In this document: positions 6,925 to 14,879 of the stretch, piece by piece
How the letters are laid out: each line of letters starts with the position of its first letter
Position numbering within the stretch: the stretch's first letter is position 1
Assembly: GCA_017397885.1 (NCBI GenBank)
Contig: JAFQHQ010000063.1
Location: 1-35,380, forward strand
Origin: Clostridia bacterium
GTDB lineage: Bacteria > Bacillota > Clostridia > UMGS1810
Direction: 5' to 3'
Length of the DNA stretch: 35,380 bases
The notes under the pieces: generated by a model
What the model was told of the DNA's origin: nothing
What the model saw: the letters and a program-made list of their open reading frames with translations, nothing else
Database searches by the model: none
Translations under genes and position numbers: made by a program

Positions 6925-7081
6925 GCGACATAACTTAATTATTTATCATCATAGGGTGTTTTTTTGTCTTTCGGCAAAAATGCATGCTCTATTTCGCATA
7001 CTATGATGGTAAATGTGAAGTTGTGTCGCAGCAATGAGTCATGCATTTTTCGGTGCATGGGCTTGCCTGTGCACCTTTTTT
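6925..7081 (+). ncRNA. Structured small RNA, copy B
   Basis: Predicted transcript of ~157 nt. The closing stem is GCGACATAACTT (6925-6936) with AAGTTGTGTCGC. An inner 13-bp helix pairs TTTATCATCATAG with CTATGATGGTAAA. These arm sequences are largely different from copy A, yet the helices are kept, so the changes are compensatory. The apical loop (TGTCTTTCGGCAAAAATGCA and on) and the tail from AATGAGTCATGCA through the terminator match copy A. Loop segment 6976-6986 is complementary to tail segment 7040-7050, as in copy A. A terminator ends the RNA and the transcript runs toward the 3' end of SGNH copy 2, antisense to it if read-through occurs. Confidence 0.75.
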
Positions 7082-7090
7082 ATTTCTTTT
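7052..7090 (+). terminator. Intrinsic terminator of small RNA copy B
   Basis: Ten-base stem (7052-7061 and 7066-7075) with a CTTG loop, followed by TTTTTTATTTCTTTT. Same as copy A. Confidence 0.88.
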
Positions 7091-7123
7091 CTTGCATGAC
7101 TTAAAACTTTGATTGTCGCCAAA

Positions 7124-7168
7124 CAAAAAAGCAAAACAGCATTGGATTTTTGTCCGATGCTGTTTTGC
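7124..7168 (-). terminator. Intrinsic terminator of SGNH copy 2
   Basis: On the minus strand a 16-base stem with one mismatch (arms 7153-7168 and 7131-7146, six-base loop) is followed by TTTTTTG (rc of 7124-7130). It lies directly after the SGNH stop codon and closes the minus-strand gene run that includes plsY. Confidence 0.88.
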
Positions 7169-7174
7169 TTTGTA

Positions 7175-7807
7175 TCACATATTTTTTAAAAACGCTTCTA
7201 CTATGTATGACAATTTTTCATAGCCTGCATCATTTGGATGAAGTCCGTCATAAAAATAAAGTTTTTCCTGCTCTTTGATTGCAGGATTCATGCCGGATGC
7301 CGAATACAAATCCAAAACCGGTATGGAATAGTAACTTGCGGTTTCTTTTATGGCTTCTGCATAATCCTTCACCGCATCACGAGAAATGCTTTTAAATTGC
7401 TCTTTAACCCATTTTGAAGAAATATGAAGTGGAGTCATGAAAAAAATCGGCTTTTGAGGATATTTTTCCAAAAGCTTTTTCATGAGGATGTGACATGCAC
7501 CGTAAAACGTGGTGTCTATTCTGTCCGAAAAGTTTCCGAGGGGTACTTCGCCGTAGTCATTGATTCCTCCAAACACAATGACAGCATCAACGTCGTTCGG
7601 CATTAAATCTGCTCTTTTTATGAAATTTTTGTCGGCAAGCTCTTTCCCTACTCCGATGCTTGTGCTTGACACGCCGTAGTTCAGGCAAGCGTTCATGGCA
7701 CACCTTTCAGAGAGAAGCTGATGCCACACCTTTTCGGGAGATGATGCGCCAAGCCCTTCGGTCATACTGTCGCCAAGGCAGGCAATTGTGAGTCCTTTGA
7801 GTTCCAT
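7175..7807 (-). CDS. SGNH/GDSL-family hydrolase, copy 2
   Basis: 210 residues. Blocks: GDSMTEG (Ser14), NYGVSST, FGGINDYG and DGLHPND. As in copy 1, there is no signal peptide. The substrate is unknown; an esterase or deacetylase is likely. The ATG has AAGGAG about 11 bases upstream and follows the plsY stop by 15 bases. This is therefore the original, operon-linked copy, while copy 1 carries a transplanted upstream fragment of plsY. The two proteins agree closely at the N-terminus (MELKGLTIACLGDS) and C-terminus (VEsFLKNM / VEAFLKNM) but differ in the middle, so their substrates may have drifted apart. Confidence 0.85.
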   Translation of the reverse strand: MELKGLTIACLGDSMTEGLGASSPEKVWHQLLSERCAMNACLNYGVSSTSIGVGKELADKNFIKRADLMPNDVDAVIVFGGINDYGEVPLGNFSDRIDTTFYGACHILMKKLLEKYPQKPIFFMTPLHISSKWVKEQFKSISRDAVKDYAEAIKETASYYSIPVLDLYSASGMNPAIKEQEKLYFYDGLHPNDAGYEKLSYIVEAFLKNM

Positions 7808-7822
7808 AGTCAGTAATTCTCC

Positions 7823-8452
7823 TTAGTGTTTATTCTTCTTAATAAATTTGGACTCTGTTCCCTTTAAAAGTCTTGAAATGTTGGTATGATGCTTTGCAAT
7901 GGCGATTACGGCAATAATGAGCGCACTCACAAAGAATGCTGCATTGCCCCGGTAGAGCCACAAAACTAAGATTGGAAAACATGCGGCACTTACCACAGAA
8001 CCGAGGGAAATGTAGTTGAAAGCCAGAACAAGCACCACGAATATTGCAAAAAGTATGCCGCCAATGGCAGGACTGAGCATGAGAATTACAGCAATTGAGG
8101 TCATTATGCCTTTACCGCCCTTAAAACCAAAATAGAGCGGGAAGACATGACCAAGCATAACAAAAACAGCGGCAACATATTCAGCCACACCGTTTTCAAC
8201 CTTGAAAAGATGGTCAAAAAGCCATGCAAAAAGCACTGCCGCAACTCCCTTTAAGCCGTCACCCAAAACAACAAACACAGCCGCTTTTTTCCCAAGCACA
8301 CGAAGAGTGTTTGTGGCACCGGCATTACCGCTTCCGTGTTGGCGGATATCGGTTGAGCTCATTGCTTTTGAAACGAGAATTGATGTGGATATGCTTCCGA
8401 GAAGATAAGCTACTACTGCCGAAATCACAGCTGATAACACGATCATATTCAT
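7823..8452 (-). CDS. plsY: Acyl-phosphate:glycerol-3-phosphate acyltransferase PlsY
   Basis: 210 residues from ATG8452, which has AAAGGA eight bases upstream. A longer frame to 8512 would overlap der and add 20 residues the family does not have. PlsY motifs: YLLGSISTSILVSK and the serine/arginine block RQHGSGNAGATNTLRVLGKK, GDGLKGVAAV, GHVFPLYFGFKGGKGIMTS. At least five hydrophobic segments span the protein. It transfers the acyl group of acyl-phosphate to glycerol-3-phosphate, the first step of phospholipid synthesis. The matching plsX is not in the window. Confidence 0.96.
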   Translation of the reverse strand: MNMIVLSAVISAVVAYLLGSISTSILVSKAMSSTDIRQHGSGNAGATNTLRVLGKKAAVFVVLGDGLKGVAAVLFAWLFDHLFKVENGVAEYVAAVFVMLGHVFPLYFGFKGGKGIMTSIAVILMLSPAIGGILFAIFVVLVLAFNYISLGSVVSAACFPILVLWLYRGNAAFFVSALIIAVIAIAKHHTNISRLLKGTESKFIKKNKH

Positions 8453-8456
8453 GGCA

Positions 8457-9779
8457 TTATTCCTTTCCTCTTTCGCGGATAATAAACCTGATGGGTGTAC
8501 CCTCGAGACCAAAGGTTTCGCGAATCTGATTTTCGATATATCTTATATATGAAAAATGCGCAAGTTCTTTATCGTTTACAAAAAGAACAAATGTGGGTGG
8601 TTTGGTGGATGCCTGGGTGATGTACATGACTTTTAGTCTCTTACCCTTGTCGGAAGGAGGCTGAACCTTGGTTACGGCTTCGTTGAGAATATCATTTAAA
8701 ACACCCGTGGAAATTCGCATTGCATGCTGTTGACTCACATATCCGATGAGTTCAAATATTTTTGAAAGCCTGCTTCCGGTGAGAGCCGAAACAAAAGCAA
8801 CGGGTGCATAAGTCATGTAGGCAAGACCGTTTTGAACATCTTTGCGATAATTTTCCATTGTGTTGGTTTCTTTTTCAACCAAATCCCACTTATTGACAAC
8901 AATTATGCTTGCCTTGCCCTGATTGTGAGCATAGCCTGCAATTTTGGTGTCCTGTTCGGTTACGCCCTCTTGGGCATCGATGAGAATCAGAACAACATCA
9001 CATCTGTCAATTGCCGCAAGAGAACGGACAACACTGTAGCGTTCGATGGCTTCGTCTATCTTCCCTCTTTTTCTCATGCCGGCGGTGTCGATGAAAACAT
9101 ATTTCTGACCGTCACGCTCGTAGGGAGTGTCTATGGCATCACGAGTTGTACCTGCAATGTTTGAAACAATGACTCTGTTTTCGCCAAGAATTTTGTTAAT
9201 AAGGGATGATTTCCCAACATTTGGTTTTCCTATAACAGCAACCTTAATGGCATCCTCGTCATATTCATCCTCGGCATCAAAGTCAACATAACTGAAAAGT
9301 TTATCCAAAAGGTCACCCGTTCCGAGACCGTGGATTGAAGAAATTGCCATGGGCTCGTCGAGACCGAGATTATAGAACTCATAAAATTCCATTGGAACAC
9401 TGCCAATGTTATCAACCTTGTTACACACAAGCACCACAGGTTTTCCCGAACGTGTGAGCATTGCGGCAATGTCCTGGTCGGAAGATGTCATGCCGCTTTT
9501 TATGTCGACCATAAAAACAATGGCATCTGCCATGTCGATAGCAATTTCTGCCTGACGTCGCATCTGCTCCAGAATAATATCGTTGTTGTGAGGCTCAATG
9601 CCTCCTGTGTCTATGAGGATAAATTTCTTTGTGAGCCATTCGCCTTCGGCATAGATTCTGTCACGGGTTACGCCGGGAGTATCTTCCACAATGGAAATTC
9701 TTTCGCCGATGAGCTTGTTGAAAAGGGTTGATTTTCCAACATTGGGGCGTCCGACAATGGCAAAGGTTGGTTTTTTCAT
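8457..9779 (-). CDS. der: Ribosome-assembly GTPase Der (EngA)
   Basis: 440 residues from ATG9779, which has AAAGGA eight bases upstream; ten further in-frame codons to 9809 overlap the preceding gene. Two GTPase domains are in tandem: GRPNVGKSTL, DTPGVTRDR and NKVD in the first (about residues 5-160), then GKPNVGKSSL, GTTRDAIDT and NKWD in the second (about 175-340). A C-terminal KH-like domain follows (VNDKELAHFSYIRYIENQIR). Der is essential for 50S subunit maturation. The plsY start follows the stop by four bases, a common clostridial order. Confidence 0.97.
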   Translation of the reverse strand: MKKPTFAIVGRPNVGKSTLFNKLIGERISIVEDTPGVTRDRIYAEGEWLTKKFILIDTGGIEPHNNDIILEQMRRQAEIAIDMADAIVFMVDIKSGMTSSDQDIAAMLTRSGKPVVLVCNKVDNIGSVPMEFYEFYNLGLDEPMAISSIHGLGTGDLLDKLFSYVDFDAEDEYDEDAIKVAVIGKPNVGKSSLINKILGENRVIVSNIAGTTRDAIDTPYERDGQKYVFIDTAGMRKRGKIDEAIERYSVVRSLAAIDRCDVVLILIDAQEGVTEQDTKIAGYAHNQGKASIIVVNKWDLVEKETNTMENYRKDVQNGLAYMTYAPVAFVSALTGSRLSKIFELIGYVSQQHAMRISTGVLNDILNEAVTKVQPPSDKGKRLKVMYITQASTKPPTFVLFVNDKELAHFSYIRYIENQIRETFGLEGTPIRFIIRERGKE

Positions 9780-9792
9780 ATTATCAGTCCTT

Positions 9793-11106
9793 TCACATGA
9801 GTATTGCATTTAAAAATCCACAGCCGGTATTGGGAGTTTTAACAACCTTGACTCCCAGCGCCTTTTCCACATCTTCAAGGGTTGTGTCATCAAGGAAAAT
9901 GTCGGCATCGGACTTAAACATGCTTTCGGAAAGCATGATATAATCGGTATTAATTTTTCCTTTTAACTGATTTATAATATCGGAGCCGCACAAAAGTCCC
10001 GTTACGGTTATTTTGTCTCCGAAAAAGTCATTTTTGATTTTTTCGACCTTCACATTGATATCAGGTCTGACTTTTTTTATTTTTTCAACACATTCGCAAA
10101 CAAAATCATAGGCAATGAAAGATGTTACCAAAGTTTTTGGTGCAGGAATGTGTTTGGGATATTCATCAATAAATTCTATCTCTGTGTCAATCTCATCACG
10201 AAGTGCGGCAACAAGCCCAACCCCGTTTTCAATTTGCGGGAATTCTTCATAATGCTCATAGGGCGGGATTTTTACTCCTGCCCGGATGTAGAATTCATCG
10301 GCAAGATAAACCAGAGATGTGTCAATTTCTTTTTTAAATTTTTGCTGATAGGGTGTCACCATAGCTATGACATCTCCTGCCGTTTCAGGGGTAAAACTTT
10401 CAAGCTCAAAAAGCCCGTTGCGGTGCTTTGAAATGCCAACCGGAACAATGGACACACTCTTTATGGCAGGATATATGTTACGAAGGTCTTCAATGCTCTT
10501 TTTGAGGTAATCACCGTCATTTATACCGGGACAAAGAACAATTTGAGCATTCATTGAAATGCCTGCATCGGCAAAGCGTTTCATGACCGTCATCACATTT
10601 GCCGCATTGGGATTTGCAAGCATTTTCACACGGCAATCGGGATCGGTAACATGAACCGACACGTTGATGGGTGAAATTTTGAGTCGGCAAAAACGCTCAA
10701 TGTCACTTTCACAAAGGTTTGTGAGGGTGACATAGTTCCCTTGCAAAAAGGAAAGTCGAACATCATCATCCTTAAAAAGCATGGTGGAGCGTACATTTGG
10801 CGGAAGCTGATCCATAAAACAAAAGATGCATTTGTTTTTGCAAAGCATTGGTTTGTCAATGAGGGGATTTTCAAATTCAACGCCAAAAGTTTCGAAATCG
10901 TCATTAAAAATTTCGATTTCCTCTTCATCACCGTTTGCCTTTTGCAACATAACGGTGTAATAGTCGTCACTTGTGAGATATTTAAAATCAAGAATATCGC
11001 AAAACTCTTTTCCGCTGACCGATTTTATGATGTCACCGGGTTCGATTCCGGCATCAAAGGCAATGGAATCGGGCATTACATATTTAACTTTAGCTTCGCT
11101 TTTCAT
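9793..11106 (-). CDS. DUF512-family radical-SAM-like Fe-S protein with N-terminal PDZ-like domain
   Basis: 437 residues. Residues 1-75 are PDZ-like (YVMPDSIAFDAGIEPGDIIKS). A CxxxCxxC cluster, CKNKCIFCFMDQLP, sits at about residues 88-100, and the rest is the DUF512 C-terminal domain (EIEFIDEYPKHIPAPKTLVT, VTGLLCGSDI, PNTGCGFLNAIL). It belongs to the NifB/MoaA-related radical-SAM superfamily. No substrate is established. The gene is often found before der in Clostridia, as here. AAGGAG lies nine bases before the ATG. Confidence 0.92.
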   Translation of the reverse strand: MKSEAKVKYVMPDSIAFDAGIEPGDIIKSVSGKEFCDILDFKYLTSDDYYTVMLQKANGDEEEIEIFNDDFETFGVEFENPLIDKPMLCKNKCIFCFMDQLPPNVRSTMLFKDDDVRLSFLQGNYVTLTNLCESDIERFCRLKISPINVSVHVTDPDCRVKMLANPNAANVMTVMKRFADAGISMNAQIVLCPGINDGDYLKKSIEDLRNIYPAIKSVSIVPVGISKHRNGLFELESFTPETAGDVIAMVTPYQQKFKKEIDTSLVYLADEFYIRAGVKIPPYEHYEEFPQIENGVGLVAALRDEIDTEIEFIDEYPKHIPAPKTLVTSFIAYDFVCECVEKIKKVRPDINVKVEKIKNDFFGDKITVTGLLCGSDIINQLKGKINTDYIMLSESMFKSDADIFLDDTTLEDVEKALGVKVVKTPNTGCGFLNAILM

Positions 11107-11129
11107 AAATTCCGACTCCTTTTATAATT

Positions 11130-11783
11130 TTAGTCTGCAAAATAATTATACAATTCTTCGGGAGATTTTGCAAGAAAAACATGCGGACAAGCGTCAAGTT
11201 CTTCAAAGCTTCCAAAACCATAGAGCACGCCAACGGCATCAAGACCCAATTCATTTGCACCGCAAAGATCAAACTTTCGGTCACCAATCATACATGCTTC
11301 GGATTTGTCGGTTAAGTCCAGCTCGGACAAAATATATTCAAGAACCTGAATTTTGGAATCACGGGATTTGTCCATGGTAGCACCGGTGATAAAATGAAAG
11401 TATTTTGAAATATCAAAATGATCGAGAAGCGTGCGGGCAAAAATTTCGGGTTTTGAAGTTGCAAGAACAATTTTGAACCCGTTAGCATGAAGTTTTGAGA
11501 GCATTTCGATTATACCGTCGTAGAGAGTGCATTCCTCAACATAGTGATGGACATATCTTTCGCGATATTTGGCAACAGCACGAACAGCCTCTTCTTCACT
11601 GAACCCGTACAATTCCATAAAAGCATCACGAAGCGGAGGTCCGAGAATCGGAAGAAGCTCATTTAAATCTTTGACATGAATTCCATAGCTCTCAAGAGCA
11701 TAGGCAAAGCTTTTGGCAACACCTTCGAAAGAGTCGAGAATTGTACCGTCAAGATCGAACAAAAGATATTTATATTTACTCAC
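11130..11783 (-). CDS. HAD-superfamily phosphatase (phosphoglycolate phosphatase/PpaX-like)
   Basis: 217 residues starting at GTG11783 with GGGGAAGG upstream. HAD motifs: DLDGTILDS (I), LATSKPEIFA (II), the Lys region KSRDSKIQVL (III) and MIGDRKFDLCGANELG (IV). A helical cap of type C1 lies between I and II. Such enzymes hydrolyse small phosphate esters such as phosphoglycolate, or pyrophosphate. The exact substrate is not visible. It stands 23 bases before the DUF512 gene and may share its transcript. Confidence 0.88.
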   Translation of the reverse strand: MSKYKYLLFDLDGTILDSFEGVAKSFAYALESYGIHVKDLNELLPILGPPLRDAFMELYGFSEEEAVRAVAKYRERYVHHYVEECTLYDGIIEMLSKLHANGFKIVLATSKPEIFARTLLDHFDISKYFHFITGATMDKSRDSKIQVLEYILSELDLTDKSEACMIGDRKFDLCGANELGLDAVGVLYGFGSFEELDACPHVFLAKSPEELYNYFAD

Positions 11784-11825
11784 AAAAACACCTTCCCCAA
11801 AAAACGATTTTACTTTTGGACAAAT

Positions 11826-11863
11826 CCAAAAATAACCTGCCGTATTGAAGGGCAGGTTATTTA
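11826..11863 (-). terminator. Intrinsic terminator after rpmF
   Basis: An 11-base perfect stem (AATAACCTGCC 11831-11841 with GGCAGGTTATT 11851-11861) is followed on the minus strand by TTTTTGG. It separates the DUF177-rpmF unit from the HAD phosphatase. Confidence 0.85.
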
Positions 11864-11873
11864 AGTAAAATTC

Positions 11874-12050
11874 TTATTCAGCCTTTAAAACTTCTTTATC
11901 GTTGTAAGTACCGCAGTTCTTACATACTCTGTGAGACAATTTGAATTCGCCGCATTTGGGGCATTTAACCATGCCGGGCACGGAGAGCTTCCAGTTTGCT
12001 CTTCTCTTATCTCTTCTTGCTTTTGAAACTTTTCTCTTGGGTACTGCCAT
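11874..12050 (-). CDS. rpmF: 50S ribosomal protein L32
   Basis: 58 residues from ATG12050, with GGAGGTGG upstream; five extra in-frame codons are not part of the protein. The N-terminus [20 protein letters not shown] and zinc ligands CPKCGE..CKNCG are characteristic of the zinc-binding form of L32. It is co-transcribed with the DUF177 gene before it, the usual yceD-rpmF pair. Confidence 0.98.
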   Translation of the reverse strand: MAVPKRKVSKARRDKRRANWKLSVPGMVKCPKCGEFKLSHRVCKNCGTYNDKEVLKAE

Positions 12051-12080
12051 TAGTTCCACCTCCAAAATATTACTTAGTCA

Positions 12081-12578
12081 TCATTTTAAAAAATCTTTGA
12101 GTGCAGCAAGGCGAGGATCAATATCGTCGGTTTCACAGTCACAATCTTCTGTGTTGAGATTGCAACCGCACTGCGGACAAAGACCCCTGCAGTCTTCACT
12201 GCATAGGCAGGTTATCGGCATAGCACAGCAAAGAGCCTGCTCTGCGATTTCCTTTAAATCGATTTCATTGGAGTTCAAAATGATGACATCATCATTTTCG
12301 TTTTCCAATTCGGTTTTAGAAAAAACCTCTTTTATATTGAAATCAAGCTCTTCATCCACCGGTTCGAGGCAACGAGAACAAAAAGATTTGTAAGAAGCTT
12401 TGCAGCCGAGCTGCAAATACAATAGACCTTTTATGTTTTTTATGTCACCGTCAAGCGTTACCGGAGCATTTAAGCGAATTTCCTGACCTTCAAACAACAA
12501 CGTGTCAAACTCAATTGCAGAAGCAATTTTAATTGATGCACCATCGTTGTTGATTAATTTAGAAATATCTAAAACCAT
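12081..12578 (-). CDS. DUF177/YceD family protein
   Basis: 165 residues. Features are CSRCLEPV with a second cysteine group CLCSEDCRGLCPQCGCNLN and the ending DPRLAALKDFL, all typical of YceD/DUF177. The family is linked to 23S rRNA or large-subunit accumulation and nearly always precedes rpmF. A strong promoter lies just upstream, and GAGGTG precedes the ATG. Confidence 0.94.
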   Translation of the reverse strand: MVLDISKLINNDGASIKIASAIEFDTLLFEGQEIRLNAPVTLDGDIKNIKGLLYLQLGCKASYKSFCSRCLEPVDEELDFNIKEVFSKTELENENDDVIILNSNEIDLKEIAEQALCCAMPITCLCSEDCRGLCPQCGCNLNTEDCDCETDDIDPRLAALKDFLK

Positions 12579-12602
12579 AATTCACCTCGACATAACAAAA
12601 AT

Positions 12603-12631
12603 ATTATATATACAAATACAAGTTTTGTCAA
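12603..12631 (-). promoter_or_regulatory. Consensus sigma-A promoter of DUF177-rpmF
   Basis: Minus strand: TTGACA (rc of 12626-12631), 17-bp spacer, TATAAT (rc of 12603-12608). Both boxes are full consensus, as expected for a ribosomal gene. The stretch 12632-12766 is AT-rich and shows nothing else. Confidence 0.88.
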
Positions 12632-12766
12632 TACCTTTTTTAAAATTAATTGATTTTGACTATGCAAAGAGCAATTAACATTTTTTTATTGTTAAAATAG
12701 CCGAAACCGTTATCAATGTCATTAATATTCATGCCAAAAATGTTTGCAATTAAAATATCTCCAAAC

Positions 12767-13588
12767 CTAAACAAGCTCAATTACAGAGGAAAATATCCCC
12801 CTATCGGGGCCCAGACCTCTGTGTGAAAAGAAAATATCGGTGTTGCAACAAGTGCATAAATCGGAATTTATTATGTTTTCTTTTTTTACACCGCATTGCA
12901 AAAGAATTTGTATGTTAATTTCAGCAAGGTCTATATAATAGTTTGAACCATCAAACAAAAGTGCTCTGCCTTTCCCGAACTTGTTTTCGAAGTCGTCATA
13001 CAGTTCTTTTGAAACCTCGTAGCATTTTTGGCATATGCACGGTCCGACAGTGCATATTAAATCTGATGCTTTCACGCCATATTCTCGCTCCATCATCAAA
13101 ACCGTGTTTTTTGCCAATTCTCCAAAGGTTCCTCTCCATCCGCAGTGAGCATTGCCAATGGCTCTGCCTTTTTGATCGATAAAACCAACCGGTACACAAT
13201 CGGCCGTATGAATAACAAGCGGAGTACATTTGATATTTGTCACCAGAGCGTCTACATCAGTATAATCCCTCTCACGCAAAACGCCTTTACCAAGGTCTTT
13301 TTCAGAGACCTTTCTCACATTTGTGCTGTGGGTTTGCTTGCCGAGAACAAGTCTTTTTATGTCAAAATTTGCAAAATTGCAAAAACGGCGGTAATTTTCC
13401 ACAACATTTTCCCACTCGTCTGCGGTTTGGGTACCGAGGTTAAGCGATTCAAGTCCTTTTTTTGAAGAAACACCGCCACCTCTTGTGGAAACTGCCTGAT
13501 TTATAAAATCCAGTTTTTCAAGTTCTTTAAACCTTAAAACAGTAATATATCCGTCACTTAAAACATTGAATACCCGGGATTGAATCAC
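12767..13588 (-). CDS. pgeF: Peptidoglycan editing factor / multicopper-oxidase-like purine nucleoside phosphorylase (YfiH/LACC1 family)
   Basis: 273 residues from GTG13588, with AAAGGAG seven bases upstream. Family motifs: STRGGGVSSKKGLESLNLG, KQTHSTNV, HTADCVPVGF and NAHCGWRGT, with a late CTCC-TDIFFSHR segment. The His/Cys set forms the single-zinc active site of the family. Enzymes of this type cleave purine nucleosides. In E. coli the protein prevents misincorporation of amino acids into peptidoglycan. It follows the ROK gene by 12 bases, forming a two-gene unit. Confidence 0.93.
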   Translation of the reverse strand: MIQSRVFNVLSDGYITVLRFKELEKLDFINQAVSTRGGGVSSKKGLESLNLGTQTADEWENVVENYRRFCNFANFDIKRLVLGKQTHSTNVRKVSEKDLGKGVLRERDYTDVDALVTNIKCTPLVIHTADCVPVGFIDQKGRAIGNAHCGWRGTFGELAKNTVLMMEREYGVKASDLICTVGPCICQKCYEVSKELYDDFENKFGKGRALLFDGSNYYIDLAEINIQILLQCGVKKENIINSDLCTCCNTDIFFSHRGLGPDRGIFSSVIELV

Positions 13589-13600
13589 AATTAAACTCCT

Positions 13601-14770
13601 TTACTGAATGGGATTGTTTTCAAAAGATATATCAAAAAGTCTGTCACATATTTCAAATGCGGCACCACGTACCATGTCATCTTGCTTAACATCTATCATA
13701 CATACATCAAGTTCATTTACCAAAGCATGGTAAATTCGCTGTTTCATGCCACATATAGCCTTATTTATAACCTGTTCACACATTGAAAACTGCCCTTTGT
13801 TCAAAACAATTAATTTGGGTCTAAAAAGCATAACCAGGTTTGCAAGACCCATGGAAAGATATGTGGCACACTCATCAACGGCATAAACCGCATGTGGATT
13901 GTTATCATCATAAAGTGCGGAAATTTGCTCCAAAGTTTCGGCAGGGATATCGCTTTTTTCGTTAAAAAGCTGAATCAGTCTCGTTTCTGAACACATGGCT
14001 TCGAGACATCCTCTGTTTCCGCAAAAGCATGTAAGACCATCTTTTTCAACCGTTGTGTGTCCTATTTCACCAAGTACACTGTGAACAACCGAACCGTCAT
14101 AAAGAAGCACTGCGCCCACTCCGTTTTCAAGGTCCACAAACACCGTATTTGAGCTACGGTTATCACTCGCCTTGCTTGAATATGAAACAGCCCTTATGAT
14201 TGAAATGTTTTCAACAAAAACAGGTAGAGAAGTATTTTTTTCGAATATCTTTTTTATGTCGAGTTCTGTCCACTTCATGCTTGAGGACAAAACAAAACGG
14301 TTACCGTCCAAAACAAGTCCCGAAAAAGTTATGCCAAGAGCAACGGTATTCTCCCTACCATATTTTGCAAGCAGAAAATTCACCTTTTCAAGAAGTAGCG
14401 AAATTACCTGCTCATAGGTGAAATTTTGCGTTGTATAACGCAGTTGAAGTGAAATTTCACCCTCAAGATTTGTATAAAACACACTGGCACTCGAATCACT
14501 CAGAGCAACCAGAACAATGCCCCAACGATCTTTTGCAAATCTCAAAAGTGTACTTTTTCTTCCCACTCTGTCTGCAAGCTCAATTCCACTTTCTACAAGG
14601 AGCCCTTCATCCAGAAGATAGGTTGTAATGTTTGTGAGCGATGCAAGTGACAGCCCTGTTTTTTCGGCTATAACAGGTCTTGAGACATCGGGATTTTTAC
14701 GTATGAAATTCAGCACTCTGAGACGGTTCATTTTTTGCATCAGAGCTACGTTACCTACTTGTTTTGACAT
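13601..14770 (-). CDS. ROK-family transcriptional regulator (NagC/XylR type)
   Basis: 389 residues. An N-terminal winged helix (residues ~12-60, RLRVLNFIRKNPDVSRPVIA, then LASLTNITTYLLDEGLL) is joined to a ROK domain. The ROK domain has GVGAVLLYDGSVV, LGEIGHTTVE and the zinc site CFCGNRGCLEA. The phosphate-binding DxGxT of ROK kinases is absent (LVALSDSSASVFYTN), so it is a repressor and not a kinase. The likely ligand is a sugar or amino sugar. No sugar-catabolic operon adjoins, so its targets lie elsewhere. GGGAG precedes the ATG. Confidence 0.92.
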   Translation of the reverse strand: MSKQVGNVALMQKMNRLRVLNFIRKNPDVSRPVIAEKTGLSLASLTNITTYLLDEGLLVESGIELADRVGRKSTLLRFAKDRWGIVLVALSDSSASVFYTNLEGEISLQLRYTTQNFTYEQVISLLLEKVNFLLAKYGRENTVALGITFSGLVLDGNRFVLSSSMKWTELDIKKIFEKNTSLPVFVENISIIRAVSYSSKASDNRSSNTVFVDLENGVGAVLLYDGSVVHSVLGEIGHTTVEKDGLTCFCGNRGCLEAMCSETRLIQLFNEKSDIPAETLEQISALYDDNNPHAVYAVDECATYLSMGLANLVMLFRPKLIVLNKGQFSMCEQVINKAICGMKQRIYHALVNELDVCMIDVKQDDMVRGAAFEICDRLFDISFENNPIQ

Positions 14771-14812
14771 TTTGCTTCTCCCTTTAGTGTTGCACGGTAA
14801 TATATTTATTTC

Positions 14813-14841
14813 ATTTTATCATCATATCAGAATAATGTCAA
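14813..14841 (-). promoter_or_regulatory. Sigma-A promoter of the ROK-pgeF unit
   Basis: Minus strand: TTGACA (rc of 14836-14841), 17-bp spacer, TAAAAT (rc of 14813-14818). It lies between folC and the ROK gene. Confidence 0.78.
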
Positions 14842-14879
14842 ACTGTATTTTATCTACAGCAATCAAAACAAAGTCTATG

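Larger units (their letters stand above)
6878..7178. repeat. Tandem repeat unit B (~301 bp)
   Basis: This is the second unit of the tandem pair, with the same internal order as 6563-6869. Promoter core, apical loop, RNA tail and terminator are nearly identical. The RNA stem arms differ strongly, but in a pairing-preserving way. Confidence 0.9.

Noticed and set aside
6665-7006. Type I toxin peptide inside the small RNAs (MHALFLIQFCLGE or MHALFRIL)
   Set aside because: The reading frames have different lengths, no ribosome site and no conserved protein sequence. Changes follow RNA pairing rather than codons.
6610-7081. The tandem RNAs could be 6S RNA copies
   Set aside because: Rod shape and size are similar. 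However, the large invariant apical loop, the lack of an open-promoter-like central bubble in both copies and the built-in loop-tail match do not fit 6S. A covariance search would settle it.
6563-7178. CRISPR array from the repeated DNA
   Set aside because: Only two long units with promoters and terminators; no short repeats with unique spacers.
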